Source: Epiperipatus broadwayi (Eukaryota; Onychophora; Udeonychophora; Euonychophora; Peripatidae). Taken from it: 64,000 nucleotides of DNA. The position numbers and the translations under genes were made by a program. The stretch covers positions 2,960,147-3,024,146 of the forward strand of contig JAQFVV010006311.1 in NCBI GenBank assembly GCA_028023455.1, read 5' to 3'. Shown one piece after another: positions 1-12,254 of this stretch; the first letter of the stretch is position 1, and each line of letters opens with the position of its first letter. The notes under the pieces were generated by a model. The model did not search any database. It was given only the letters and a program-made list of their open reading frames with translations, and was not told the DNA's origin.

Positions 1-191
1 AAACAACAGGTTTTTTTTTTTTTTTTTATGAATCTTTAAATAATATTTTTCGTTACTTTAATTTGTTTACATTTGATTGACAACAATTAGTGGGAGAGGT
101 GTTTTTGTGTATTTTTAAATAATAATTTACATTTTTTGGTTAATAACAATTATTGTGTGTGTATGTTATGTTACTTTATTTATCAATTTGG

Positions 192-534
192 TTAATAATA
201 TTTACTGGTAGACATTTCAATATCATTAATGGCATGCTGTACAGTCAACTTGTCATGGCTCCAGTAATGTAGCAAACGTAAAGACTTGACGAACGGCATT
301 TGAAATTCCTCAAACCAGCTGCCTTTTCGAAGTGCACATTTTTTTCGGCAAGAACGAGACTTACAAATGAAAGTCCAAAGATCTTTATGGACCTCAAGTC
401 TCATACATTCGCTGCGCAAACATCTTTTTTTCTTTCAGCAGGATGTTTTTCTGCTGTAGAAATGTTACAGCACTGGCGGCTTCCATGTCTGGCAATTCCC
501 ATCTTTTCATATTTTCTGTTTTCGAATTTGCCAT
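192..534 (-). pseudogene. Merlin/ISXO2-like transposase, N-terminal relic
   Basis: On the minus strand a Met at 534 opens a short reading frame containing EAASAVTFLQQKNIL. A one-base shift in an A-run then leads into CMRLEVHKDLWTFICKSR and RKGSWFEEFQMPF. This spacing of Cys residues, a W.C pair, an RKGSWFEE-type motif and a following LLHYWSHD segment is the zinc-ribbon start of ISXO2/IS1595-like transposases, which in animals form the Merlin superfamily. About 110 residues remain. The frame ends where the catalytic DDE region should begin, so the copy cannot encode an active enzyme. No terminal inverted repeats were found around it. It lies about 350 bp from a large foldback element, but nothing links the two. 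The family call is by motif only. Confidence 0.55.
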
Positions 535-882
535 ACTTTTTGTCTCAGAAAATTCTCGCTAAAACATGACTCAAAGCGTGATCTTTAAAATATTACGCTA
601 ACCCACCATAATCGAAAATTTAGGAGGAATACAAATTTATGAGGAACAATCACGATACTGTTAAAATTGTTAAAATGTAACAGTACATCAATTTGTCTTA
701 AAAAAAAAAAGGCACCGATGAAAATTTAAATATGGTTTGACATGATCAAATTAACACACCCTCGTATGATATTGTTACATCAAATACATAAGACAGCATT
801 ACGATATAGTGCATGACACAAACAACTACGGCATTTTCCTCTGCTTTTAGCATCGGAAAAAGCCACATCGTTAGCCGCTAAG
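535..882. other. AT-rich spacer, nothing assigned
   Basis: Short reading frames here are not convincing. I see no gene, RNA or repeat structure. Confidence 0.5.
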
Positions 883-3224
883 CCGAGTTAACATTCTCGG
901 TGCTCTTTTAGTACGCAATCTCTGCCATTTTGAATTTCAAAAACAACCAAAAACATCATCTGACACATCCAAGTGATAAAAAAAAGTATGCGAAAATCGG
1001 AAAAAAAATTTAGAACTTGGGTCACGGGGCTTGGAAAAATCCCCCAAAACATCACACAGTAAAAAAAAAAGCCAAAACATGAAAAATGTAGAACTCTGGT
1101 CATGTGACTATAATATCAATTAAAATCAGCACATAGATCTGAGATTGCAAAAAATATTTTAAAAATATAAAACGTTAACATGCATTAATGAACACAGGTT
1201 ACAAAAGAAAACCATATATTTTTAACATATAAAAAGCATCACGCATTATTGACATATAAAAAGCATAGATATTTAAAATATATAAAAAGCTAACGTGCAT
1301 TATTAAATCATGCAGGTTACAATACTAACACTTACATTTGTAACTTGTCTCATTTTTGTAAACATATAAAAAGATCGATCGAAGGGTATATACTGTATAT
1401 AAAAATCAAACTAAAACTTATTCATTTTATAATTAATTGCGTTTTATCTTACCAGAATCCTAATATTGAATGTTCCCTTTGTTTGCAAAATTTCAGATTC
1501 TCTGCCTAGAAAAACATTGTACAATCCATTCGTAGGACACCCACCCACCGCGCGCAAGTAAATCAACAAGGTATTTTTTTTAGATTATCATTGGCTAAAA
1601 AGTACATTTTCTCATTTTAAATTATAAGTCAAATAATTTATATACAGCCTAGTTTACAAAATAATATTAATTTTAACTAATTTATTAAATATTATTTAGT
1701 TTTCGCAATTCATAAGTTATTACAAGTTATAAATGAATTGCGTATTAGTTTTTACAAATATTAATGCAGTTACTTCTTAATTCTATATAAATCTAAAGTT
1801 GGTACAGTATTACCGCACTTTATAAGTTTATTTACATAAAATATTTTATTTGACTTACGGCATTAATTATTTGGTAGTAGTGAAGTTATAAAATGATTTT
1901 TTATAGTTTACTTTCAATTATGGAGGGAAAGATTTTAGATAATTAAATTGTTTATGTTTTCCTCTGCTCTTAAAGTCTCGAGGGAGATCACCCCAAAACT
2001 TTTTAGATTTTAAACCCAACAATAACAAGATTTAAAAGTTTCTTTTCTTACTTCCCCCCCTCCATCATATCAAAGCATATTGTTTAAATTCAAATATGTA
2101 TTATATTTAATAAAGGATGGCGAGCATTTATTGATTAAGGCTTAAAATTATTCTATTTGTAATATTGCTCTCTCTCTCTATATATATAAAAGATCTAATC
2201 CAATAGTTAGAAAATAGATTAATAAAATATTAATAAACCAGATAATTTGTACACAGTTACTTCATCATTACCCAATAATTAATGCCGTAAGTCAAATAAA
2301 ATATTTTATGTAAATAAACTTATAAAGTGCGATAATACTATACCAACTTTATATATATATATATAGAATTAAGAAGTAACTGTAATTAATATTTGTAAAA
2401 ACTAATACGCAATTCATCTATAACTTGTAATAACTTATGAATTGCGAAAACTAAATAATAATTAATAAATTAGTTAAAATAAATATTATTTTTGTAAACT
2501 AGGCTGTATATAAATTATTTGATTTATAATTTAAAATGAGAACGCGGTAGAGGTGAGGGTCCTACGAATGGATTGTACATTTTGAATGTTTTTCTAGGCA
2601 GAGAATCTGAAATTTTGCAAACAAAGGGAACATTCAATATCAGGATTCTGGTAAGATAAAACGCAATTAATTATAAAATGAATAAGTTTTAGTTTGATTT
2701 TTTTATACAGTATATACCCTTCGATCGATCTTTTTATATGTTTACAAAAATGAGACAAGTTACAAATGTAAGTGTTAATATTGTAAACTGCATGATTTAA
2801 TAATGCACGTTAGCTTTTTATATATTTTAAATATCTATGCTTTTTATATGTCAATAATACGTGATGCTTTTTATATGTTAAAAATATATGGTTTTCTTTT
2901 GTAACCTGTGTTCATTAATGCATGTTAACTTTTTATATTTTTAAAATATTTTTTGCGATCTCAGATCTATGTGCTGATTTTAATTGATATTATAGTCACA
3001 TGGCCAGAGTTCTACATTTTTCATGTTTTGGCTTTTTTTTTTTACTGTGCGATGTTTTGGGGGATTTTTCCAAGTCACGTAACCCAAGTTCTAATTTTTT
3101 TCTATTTTCGCGTACTTTTTTTTATCACTTAGATGTCTCAGACCATGTTTTTGGTTATTTTTGAAATTCAAAATGGCGGAGACTAGATTTTATCGTAGAA
3201 AGAAGACTTAACTCCGAGTTAACA
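883..3224. mobile_element. Foldback (long inverted repeat) element, 2.3 kb
   Basis: Two arms of about 0.95 kb, roughly 918-1878 and 2268-3186, are near-perfect reverse complements with scattered mismatches. They are separated by a unique centre of about 390 bp. Both arms start inside a shared CTCYGCCATTTTGAATTTCA motif and carry several ATATAAAAAGC repeats and a CGATCGAAGGGTATATAC block. CCGAGTTAACA occurs at 883-893 and again in direct orientation at 3214-3224, so it may be an 11-bp target-site duplication. GAGTTAA is partly palindromic, so it could instead be the outermost part of the arms. No coding capacity is evident in the arms or the centre. Architecture suggests a foldback or large MITE-type DNA transposon moved in trans by an unidentified transposase. 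Confidence 0.75.
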
Positions 3225-3517
3225 ATCTTCTCTCTTTCAAGATAATTTTATTTGACCTATAAGTGATTACAAAAAAAAAAATAAAAATAAAAAAACAACA
3301 AGAAATATCTAGTCGAGGTTACAGGGTGGTATATACAAAGAAGAAATGATTCAAAAGTCAGTAGAATATAACCTGTGGATGCAAGGTGAATATTAATCAT
3401 CTAGTCTATAACGAAATACCTTTGTTAGTAAACCCTGTTTTGGCAAGTTATGGTTGGAGGGTTTTATTAAATCATAATAAGATATTAAGTCGTAATAAAT
3501 ATTTTCATATAAATTAT

Positions 3518-4890
3518 TTAGGGGTTGGTTGGAGAGGTGCTGTTTAGACCAGTTGTGAATTCCCATGTTAATATGGCCAGGTATGGATCGGCCTCTCTCT
3601 TGTCTGTTTCTTGGATATTTTTAATTATGCTGAGAAAGCAGTTATTGATTTCGTTAAGCGGTAATTTTTGAAAAATCACCTTGCATCTGGTCAACCAGAT
3701 GGCAAAGTTTATGTAGGTGGCGAGCCTGATTTCAGCGAAAATGCCTCTATTTAAAACCCCTTCAAGAGATGTTAGATCTGGACCATTATTATCAATGTGT
3801 TTCTGGAAGTTTTGTCTTAGTCCCTGCCAGACCAGACAAAGCGAAGGATATGGTCCATATCTTCTGGGCTGGAAAGACAGAGACAACATATGGGATCTAT
3901 GCGGAAGCCTCTTCTATTAAGAAATATAACAGTGGAGAGGCTACCAAGGTTAATTTTGAGAAGAAAGTCTGTGTGTTTAGGTGCTAGTTTCAATCTACGG
4001 GCTAGTTTGCGCAGTTTGTTTATGTTGATGGGGAGGTAAGTGTGTGCCTTCTGGGTATTTGAGTTGGATAGGTTGAAGGCTTCCCAATAGGTTATTTTTG
4101 AATTGAACATGGTCGCGGAAGGTACTATGTGCGTAAAAATGTATGATATCTGCATTTGTAGCCAGATGGGAGTGAACCTCTGAGGGGGCGGTCTATCAGT
4201 GGGAAGCACTTGCTCTTTGGGAAGCGGACAATGGAAGGTCCTGCAATCAGAATAAAGTTTATGGATCATATTGTAAGTTCTCTGTATTGCGAATACCTTT
4301 ATTGAATGCAGTCCCAGTCCATTCATGTCTCTTGGCTTTTGAAAGGTGCGCAGACTGATAAATGATTTGTGCCCACCTCTACAGAGTCGCAGACAATGGG
4401 ATTCTACTTTTTTAATGAAAGCTTCTGTTGGTTTAAAACCCGCAAGATAATATATAATCTTGGGGAGTATGAGGGAGTTTAAGAGTGAAACCTTTCCAAA
4501 TGTAGATATATATATTCTTGAGAGGCATGTTATGATGATGTCTATTTTGTTTAGTAGTCTTCGTTGTGTTTCCATCCTCATTGCTGTAGGGGATAGTGAC
4601 ATATTGAATCCCAAGAAAGGCTGAGGCGTAGCTTGTAATGAACCTGTTATCCTGTTAGCTGTTTTGATATTCCAAATTGCTGATTTGTTCCTGTTAACGG
4701 TAAGCCCATGCGTCTGAGCATAGTGCTGTAATAGGCTTTCAAGAATGTTTATTTCTTCATGTGATTTAAGAAACACCACCACATCATCCATGTAGGAGAT
4801 GTGGGAGATAGTTTCATTAAGAAGAGGGATGGAGATCCCAGGCAGTGCATCCTCAATGCTCAAAAGCAAGGGATTTATATAGATCATTCT
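3518..4890 (-). pseudogene. L1/Tx1-like LINE, reverse transcriptase C-terminal part
   Basis: The minus strand from 4887 encodes the second half of a non-LTR reverse transcriptase. The catalytic box is ISYMDDVVVFL, followed by GLTVNRNKSAIW, then the thumb region with LLNKIDI and FGKVSLLNSLILPKIIYYL, which is typical of the L1/Tx1 superfamily. Near the end ICCLCLSSPEDMDH is the C..C...H zinc-binding motif found after the RT domain in these elements. At about 3840 the frame shifts and coding resemblance continues to 3518 (SLCLVWQGLRQNF onward). The endonuclease and first RT motifs are absent, so the copy is 5'-truncated near 4890, the usual outcome of target-primed insertion. Its GC content is higher than its surroundings. 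Inactive. Confidence 0.75.
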
Positions 4891-6695
4891 AGGATTTATT
4901 TTAGAAAGAATGCTTAAAGGCTTGGGTGCGGCCGCGGAAACGGCATATTTCTAGAAATTTAACTAGAAATCCCGCCTCTAGCGGCTGACATGAAGGATCA
5001 GATGACAACCCACTCATCAAACCCTTGAAAAAAATATTGGTCTGCTTAATATTTTTGCTGTAGCTTTGCTATGTTGTTTGAATTCAACCAACATCATTTT
5101 TATCAATATATCTGTTAGCAAATAATAAAATAGCTTTATAAAAAATTAAAATATAGATAATATTTTCATCGAAGCTTTTTTATGAATTACATTATTAAGA
5201 GAATATATTTGTTGTTTCATTTTATTCTTGTCTTTCTTCCTTTTTAAAAAATTATTCCTCCAATTAAACTTTATTATACATTTTTTATTTTATTTAGCTC
5301 ACACTTTTCACTTACATCCATTATCAATTTTATTAGTGATCCTTTTTTTTGTAATGCAAAACATCTTAATTTCTCAATTATCAATAATTTTTTGTATATT
5401 GTTTTGGCCAAAGACTGCTGCCATGCAACATTTTTTTAGTAATAATGATGTCATAATGAATATTTCTATTACTAAAATGAAAAATAATTAATCTGGTTGG
5501 TGATGAAAATTGCACATTTTTTTTCATGTGCAGCATTTCTAAATATAGCATGAAACAAAGATCATCTTTATTTCTATTCCTTAAAGTATAAGTCCTTTGC
5601 CATTTTCTATTTTTGTAATAAGATTTTAATATGGACAAATCTTCAAAATTAAGAAAATCATTAAGAACCATATCTTAATCATAAAAATGTTTTAGCTGAA
5701 AAGTGCTCAGGCTGCTGATGTTTCAAAGGTGATGGATAGTGGAATGACCTTTAAAAATGAAGGCCAAATTTAAATAACAAATGAACAATGTCCACCAAGG
5801 TTCATAAAACTGGTTTCAATACAAAAATTTTTTTGTCTCCCTCTTTTTCTTTTGCAATCATTTAAATTATTGTAAGGTTAGTTGTAATGATCCTCTCATA
5901 TCATTGAACATGCTTGAACAATGGGATCGAGTGTTTGTGCTACAACTTTTCCATGCTTTAATTATTTGCACAGCATTTTCAACTGTTTTTTTTTTTAAGA
6001 GTTTCAAGAATTAAGAAAACATCCTTGCTCAAGTCAGTACAATCACTAATGAGACGGATGGAACTGAATTTCAGTGAGATAGGATTTCAGTTGGAAAAAA
6101 TATGGTATGTTTCAGAGACCATATTTAGTGATTCCCTTATCTATCAAAGAAGTGGAAGGACTAAAAAAAAGATCTAAAATGGCCCGCCTAGGTTGTTGCA
6201 CTTGACTGATTAATTATTATTACACTGGTAGAAATAATAACTAAAATATCAGTATTATTTAAGCAGAAAACAACAGTAGTATCAAAGATATTATAAATCT
6301 AATTTTTCTCTAAATGCATATACATAGAATGTGCAAATTTTACATGATTCAAATGTTTTAAGATCAGAAGGAAGAACTCCACTAGCAACTAAGGAGCTGA
6401 AAAGATTTAAAATCAGTTAACTATTCTTAATAAAACTCACTACCCAGAGAATGGGAAGATACAATTTTTTTTGGAAATACAGTCTAGGCAGTGAAAAGGA
6501 CAATTCATGGTGTTGGATTTTTATCTGAATCTAATTTCATATTTTTTATTGTTGAAATCCCTCATTATATCAGTGAAAGGTTAATGGTGTAAAAATTTGT
6601 GTTGCCTTTAAGGTACTAGATCTTACTAATTAGTACTTAAGTTCCAACTTTAGATTAAGAGAAATTCAGAAAAGGAAAGCTTTTTTTCTTTTATT
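4891..6695. other. AT-rich spacer
   Basis: A GC-rich patch at 4920-4990 contains a GCGGCCGC site just outside the LINE end. The rest is AT-rich with several T-runs. The reading frames at 5228-5491 and 5381-5671 overlap on opposite strands, are low-complexity and resemble nothing I know. Confidence 0.4.
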
Positions 6696-6699
6696 TGAT

Positions 6700-7560
6700 A
6701 GAATTATTACAATAATAAAATTGAAACCTTGTGCAATATCATTAAAAAATCAGCTTGTTGGAGACATTATTGCATGTGTTGGTACAAATAGAAGATTTTG
6801 GACAAATGTTATTCGAAATTATAGTTTTGATGCTGTAAATTCAAATGGCTTGTTATTATTCAATTCTTGCACAGTGCATAGATTAATGACCACAAACATT
6901 TTGGTAGGCAAAATAACTTCTAGAAAGGAGCATACATGCAGCCATGCTTAAACAATGGCATTTGATAGGATACATTAATTAATTAGGAGCCAGAATACAT
7001 GAGTTCACATTACATGAGCATTTACAATGCAAATTGCTGGACCAATCATAGATTAGAAAACTTCAAAATTAAAATGATAGTTGCATTAAAAATAGATACT
7101 ATTCCAATCATATTCACAAGAAAATTGATATTCATTATTTAAAAAAATCTATTATATGTATTAAATTTCAACAGCTGTTGAACACTAAAATTGCTAATTT
7201 AGATTTACCAAAACATGGAATTCTTCTAAGGAGAATATTATGAATGCAAATAAATCTATTCTTGGGCTCACTAAAAAGAATCATGACTGGTTTTCTGACA
7301 ATGATATAATTATTAGTGATTTTATTGAAATGAATATATTAAATGCGGAACTTCATAATAAATACAGAGATCTGAAGGCAAAAGTTCAATGACTAATAAG
7401 AAGAGTGAAAATTATTGGTGATTCAAACTGCAAAGAAGATACAGAAATTCACTGACATGGTCTTCTAGATTTTTTTTTTGATCCATTGAAAGCAACATAT
7501 TGACCTGACAATGCAATTTTATTAAATCCAGTAATGAAACTATCTTATAAAAACAACACT
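6700..7560 (+). pseudogene. CFDP2-like LINE, endonuclease-region relic
   Basis: The plus strand holds a decayed apurinic/apyrimidinic-type endonuclease of a non-LTR retrotransposon. LVGDIIACVGTNRRFW corresponds to the family's GDFNARVG motif. Downstream, FDAVNSNGLLLFNSC and RLMTTNIL match the following conserved strand-helix. A shifted frame then gives an equivalent of WTNHRL (family: WTDHRLI), and from about 7225 WNSSKENIMNANKSILG plus NHDWFSDNDIIISDFIEM, the linker usually annotated in databases as craniofacial development protein 2-like. Stops and frameshifts break it into several pieces, and the reverse transcriptase is missing. It runs directly towards a CTAC-type microsatellite, which also follows the related LINE 3' piece near 51.2 kb. 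A defective copy with no expected function. Confidence 0.65.
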
Positions 7561-7639
7561 ATTGATTGCAGATTTTTATCTGTCATTTTAAAATAAAGAA
7601 TACTTTACCTTCTATCTATACATCTTTTTTTGTTTGTTC

Positions 7640-7805
7640 TCTTCATTCTTCTATTTATCTACCTACCTACATACCTTACCTGCCTATCTGCCTGCCCTTC
7701 CACCTACCCACTCACCCACCAACTGATCGACCGACTGACCTATCCATCCATCCATCCATCCATAAATCTATCTAAGTGTTTGTCTCTGTCTAAAAATCAA
7801 TCAAT
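7640..7805 (+). repeat. CTAC/CTAT-type microsatellite
   Basis: Imperfect tetranucleotide repeat (CTAC, CTGC, CCAC, GACC variants, then CCAT and AATC runs). The open reading frames across it are low-complexity artefacts. It lies at the end of LINE-derived sequence. Confidence 0.85.
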
Positions 7806-10392
7806 CAATCATCTGCAAGAAATTTAAAAAAAAATGTAAATGATTATTAAATGATGAAGTAAAAGAAAGTCTTCTTTTTAAATTGATTAATGTTGATTAA
7901 ATTCATCAAATAATCGATTCTATCTATTTATGAGACAATGATAAGATTTCACTAAAATTAATGAAAGTGAACTAACAAAAATTTACATATAAAATTAACA
8001 CTGAACATTAAAATAAATAAATGCCAATATATCCTAATGAAATTTGTGATTTTAGAAAAAACGATAAATATAAATTTCAGCTGCTGTTAAGATTTGATTG
8101 AATTTAACTATCTTTCAATCAATTCATATTTATCATATATTAAAGATGATGAATTTAATTGTTATTAAAAATAATTAAGATTTGAAAATTAGATTAAATA
8201 GATAAATATCTTTCATTCACTTTTATTATACAGATAACAATAATGATATTGTAATTAATATTAAGAGAATAAATAATTATTATGAAGATAATATCTAATT
8301 AATAAAATGAATAGAATTGGACATAATTATGTATCAGGAATATATTTAAGATAAGAAATAAATAAACTTTAACAACTCTTTAATTTTTCATGCAAAGTAT
8401 GCAATTTCTTTCACTTTTTGATATTTTATATTCATATTTAATAGTGATAATACACTAATTGTACTTTATATAGTCTTGAATTTAATCGCTGATATTTATT
8501 CATTCATTTTATTTTATACTCATTTAATATTAGGTATTCATTCATGTTCTTTTTTGATTTTATTTTGCTTTTAACTTGACACTTCTCTTTATTGCATAAA
8601 CTTTGCATTATTTAACCATAGATTAATATTATCTTTAAGAAAGAAATAATAAATTTAGAAATTAGTAATAGATAGATAGAATTTTCTTTAACAGATGTAA
8701 ACAATCCATCATATAGGACATAAGTTTTTATATATGCAAATCATAATCAATAGTTGAATATATGAGAAACTGTCTATGGTTTTCTCTGTCTTTTTTTTTT
8801 TTTAAAAAAAACCCAACAAATTGTGCATATTATATATTTTTAATAGTTCCAAATATTTTTTAAGTTTAAAGTCAAATATAAAGAAAGTATAAATGGCTTT
8901 TTCTATATGAGATTTTCTAACCATATTGGAAAACCATAAATATTAATTTGGAAATAAACAAAATTTTCAACAAACAATACTTTGCTTTTTCAGAGACAAA
9001 ATATTGCTTTTCGTTTTATTTAAACAATAATTTATTTTATATATTTTTTTAATTTTTATTTTTGCTGTTTATGATATAAATGTTTATTTGTGTAAAAAAA
9101 TTTTTTAAAACATTTTGGTTTTGAAAATTTATTCTGAATTCTGTTATTTCTTGCAGTGTAGCAGTTTTATTTCATTGTTTGAAAACATTAATAATTAAGT
9201 TGACATATTTGCTGTTAAAATTTCAGAATAAATGTAATTTACATTGGAGAATTTATCTAATATAATTGATATGCATTAATAAAGTTATTATTTTCTAATT
9301 CTTTGTTCTAATAAATAGCATAATTCTTTTTAATTATTATTTAAAAAACAGTTAAAACAAGATTATTAATATTTTCATTTATAAAATATTCCAAGTTATA
9401 TGAAAAATATTGCCACTAAATGTTTATTATTTGTGTATGTACATTTAAATGTTAGAAATTTAATGGGAACTCCGTATCTTTTTATAAATAATTTTTAACT
9501 ATAATGTTATAAAGTAAGTAAAGTACTAATTAAAAATAGATATTGTAAGATGAAATTATGTAATCCCAGCAAGTCAAAAAGGAATAAACGAAAAATAAAT
9601 TTATTTTTGACTTAAAATGTTTTACACACATTCAATTGCTATATGATATAATGTCAGCTTGCATTGTCTATTTTTAATTCATATTTTGTCTCATTAGGTC
9701 ATAACTAATAATTATTTAAAACAATACCTAGAATATTTATATTAATTTCTAACATTATTAAAAATGTTAAATTTCAAATGCTAAGGATTAAACTAGTCGT
9801 ACAATAAATCAAATTTGCTAATATAAAATTAAATCATTAGCCAACATCAAAGTAAAAATTCACTATCAATAGTTTCTCAGCCAAGTGCAAGAAATAATAT
9901 GAAACACACACACATATGTATTCTACACTAAATTCTTATAATTTAAACTAATATTTCAATTATCTTTAATATTAAAAGAAAGTTTTAAATAAATTGATAG
10001 TTTCAAATTTATTCTGCAAAGCTTGTTAAGAGCTTATTTGCAAACTCTTTATATAACATTTCAAATTCATATTTTATTGAAAAAGATCTTTAATTTGTCT
10101 TTTTTTATTGTTTGGACAAGCTAATGTTGTTTTCTTTGAAAAGAATCAAAGAATCTATTTTAAGAAATATTATTTATCTGCTAATACATTCAAATGATGT
10201 CATAATTTAACAACTAAGTGAATTTATTGTATACTGCAATGGGAGATTTTTCATTGGTTATTACAATTATTGCATATTAATTGATGCCCTTGAATTATGT
10301 TATTATGTATATATTTATAAATATAGATAAATATATGTTTTTGATTATTTGAATTACTAAGATTTAATAATTCATATAAAATATTTACATAG
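7806..10392. other. AT-rich non-coding stretch (probable intron of the XDH-like gene)
   Basis: Very AT-rich, with no readable gene and no clear repeat. If the exon at 10393 belongs to a gene that began upstream, this stretch is intron, but no preceding exon was recognised here. Confidence 0.4.
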
Positions 10393-10516
10393 AAGTCCTT
10401 ATACTGGTGACCATCTTACAATAAATGAAAAGCATGCTGGAATGGCTTATAATTCATGTATCTATGGAGCTGGTTGTTATGAAGTTGAAATAGATTGCCT
10501 CACTGGAGATCATCAG
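10393..10516 (+). CDS. XDH/aldehyde oxidase-like gene, third-last exon
   Basis: This exon encodes part of the molybdopterin-binding domain of a xanthine dehydrogenase/aldehyde oxidase. The frame ends in GAGCYEVEIDCLTGDHQ, equivalent to the highly conserved GVACSEVEIDCLTGDHK block of the animal family. It ends at CAG/GTTATA, a plausible splice donor, with the codon complete (phase 0). On the left an acceptor AG at 10391-10392 follows an AT-rich tract; a second AG at 10394-10395 could be used instead, so the start is uncertain by three bases. The protein would be a cytosolic homodimeric oxidoreductase with 2Fe-2S, FAD and molybdenum cofactor domains. Only the end of the last domain lies in this window. 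It joins in frame to the exon at 26596. Confidence 0.85.
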
Positions 10517-10569
10517 GTTATACATAAATTTATATTTGCTAATTTACAAAAAATATATTAAATTTGTAA

Positions 10570-11010
10570 CCCAATCACAACTATCTATCAGCTTAGGGGT
10601 CAGACCAACCTCTCAGACCATAGATATATTAGAAGCATATACTTTGTCAAACAATTCATATAGACCATGAGCAGTTCAACTTTACATACACATTATTGGT
10701 AGAGAAACCTTAACCTTATTTTTTTTTTTATTATAATTTTTTTAATTTCAATTCTATCATAGATTGCTGAAACATATGTCTTTGATCATATGTTTCAGTA
10801 ATCTGTGATAGAATTATAGTCAATAATAATAATAATATATATATATAAATTATATATATATATAAATTAAGATTAAGGTTTCGCTATCAAAAATATATAT
10901 ATGAAATTGAAATGTCACATGTTGTATATGAATAGCTTGACAAAGTTTATGTTTCTAATGGTCTGAGAGCTTGGTCTGATTTGTGGGCTGATGGATGGTT
11001 GTGACAAAGC
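10570..11010. repeat. Hairpin repeat with central palindrome
   Basis: Two arms (about 10570-10725 and 10855-11010) are diverged reverse complements sharing CTCTCAGACCAT, CTTTGTCAA and GAAACCTTAA blocks. A perfect-looking inner stem lies at 10751-10814 (ATTCTATCA...TGATAGAAT around an eight-base loop), followed by ATA/TAA runs. No hammerhead core is present. It sits just inside the intron after the preceding exon. Probably a foldback-type repeat of unknown family. Confidence 0.6.
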
Positions 11011-12254
11011 ATGATATAACTCATTGGAAGCTTCAGTTGCTTCATGTCCAGTTACATATCTGAGTTATTTATTTATATAAATAAGTATTAGTCAAATAAA
11101 TGTTAGTATTTTTATCAGTATTATGCTATAACTACAGCAGATTTACTAATTTGTAGTTAATGTGTACCAGTAAATGGATATTATCCATTATTAGCCAAGT
11201 TGTAATAATTGAATAAATCCAAACTTAACTCAGAAATTAATCACTCTGATGAACTGCTTTCTTTAATAGTTCTTTGTAGAAATATTTTATATTACTCTAC
11301 AGAAAAATTATAAGAACCCAAGATTAATTAGTTTGTGCTTTTTATAAATTTATTTAAAAAAAACATTTATTTACTCTGTGTAAAATATCATATTAATCAA
11401 AAATGTTAATAAACGAATTAAAATAACTCGGTCAAACATAAACATATTTAGCTTTTTGAAATATAAATCAAATAGAAAACTCAGCTATATTTGTAAAATT
11501 TATCTATTGGTATAGATGTAATAAAAGAGCTTTAAAATGCTTACTGCCGAGAAAAGACCTTTTCAGGTTTTTTATTCCAAGAAAATATTGGTAGAAGAGT
11601 AAATTGATGGATATTAAAGATTTTGGTGATTATTTTTTTGGTTTACTTTATCTAGATAATAATAATTAAATAACTTGTTGCTGACATACATGCATATATA
11701 TATATATATATATATATATTGAAGCAATGGATCTGAAGTCCGATCCATGCTTCACAACCTTCTATAAACTAAGTATTATAGACCTGAATTAAGTTTATAG
11801 TCCAATATCAGCAGGGTTTTGCATTAAAGCTAAAATTAATTATGCTTATTAAATTTGTATTGCATTTAAATATTTTGTTTTAAATAAATTCCATTCTAAG
11901 ATTAGATTTCTGTTAATAAAAATTACTTGTAAAACCTATTAGTCAACATATATATATGTCAAGTGTATATATATGAGTTAATGCAAAATTCTGCTGAAAT
12001 AAAATGCTTATTTTAAAAATGGTTATTTTATTATAAAAAAAAATAAGAATATATTTTTTTGTTAAAATCTTGTTAAAATATGCGTATGATAAGCCACCAA
12101 CATTTTCTAAAAGAATGTATGTTTGTAATTAATTAGCCCATTCAAGGCAAATTAAAGATGGCTTTCTCTTTCTTTTTTAATTAATAAAATTAAAAGTTTA
12201 AAGAAAGAAATTTAGAATAAAAAAGTAAAAGTTATTTTTTAGAAAATGTTACCT
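11011..12254. other. Intronic AT-rich sequence with TA microsatellite
   Basis: No gene is recognised. A pure TA run lies at about 11694-11720. Confidence 0.5.

Noticed and set aside
888-1103. 71-codon minus-strand frame
   Set aside because: It lies across the arm of the foldback element. The mirrored arm carries stops and changes, and the peptide has no known motif.
7566-7827. Proline/threonine-rich frames at 7566-7827
   Set aside because: They translate a tetranucleotide microsatellite.
10570-11010. Hammerhead in the 10.6-kb hairpin
   Set aside because: CTGAGAG and GCTGATGG strings occur, but no GAAA/GTC follows at the right spacing and no stem I forms.
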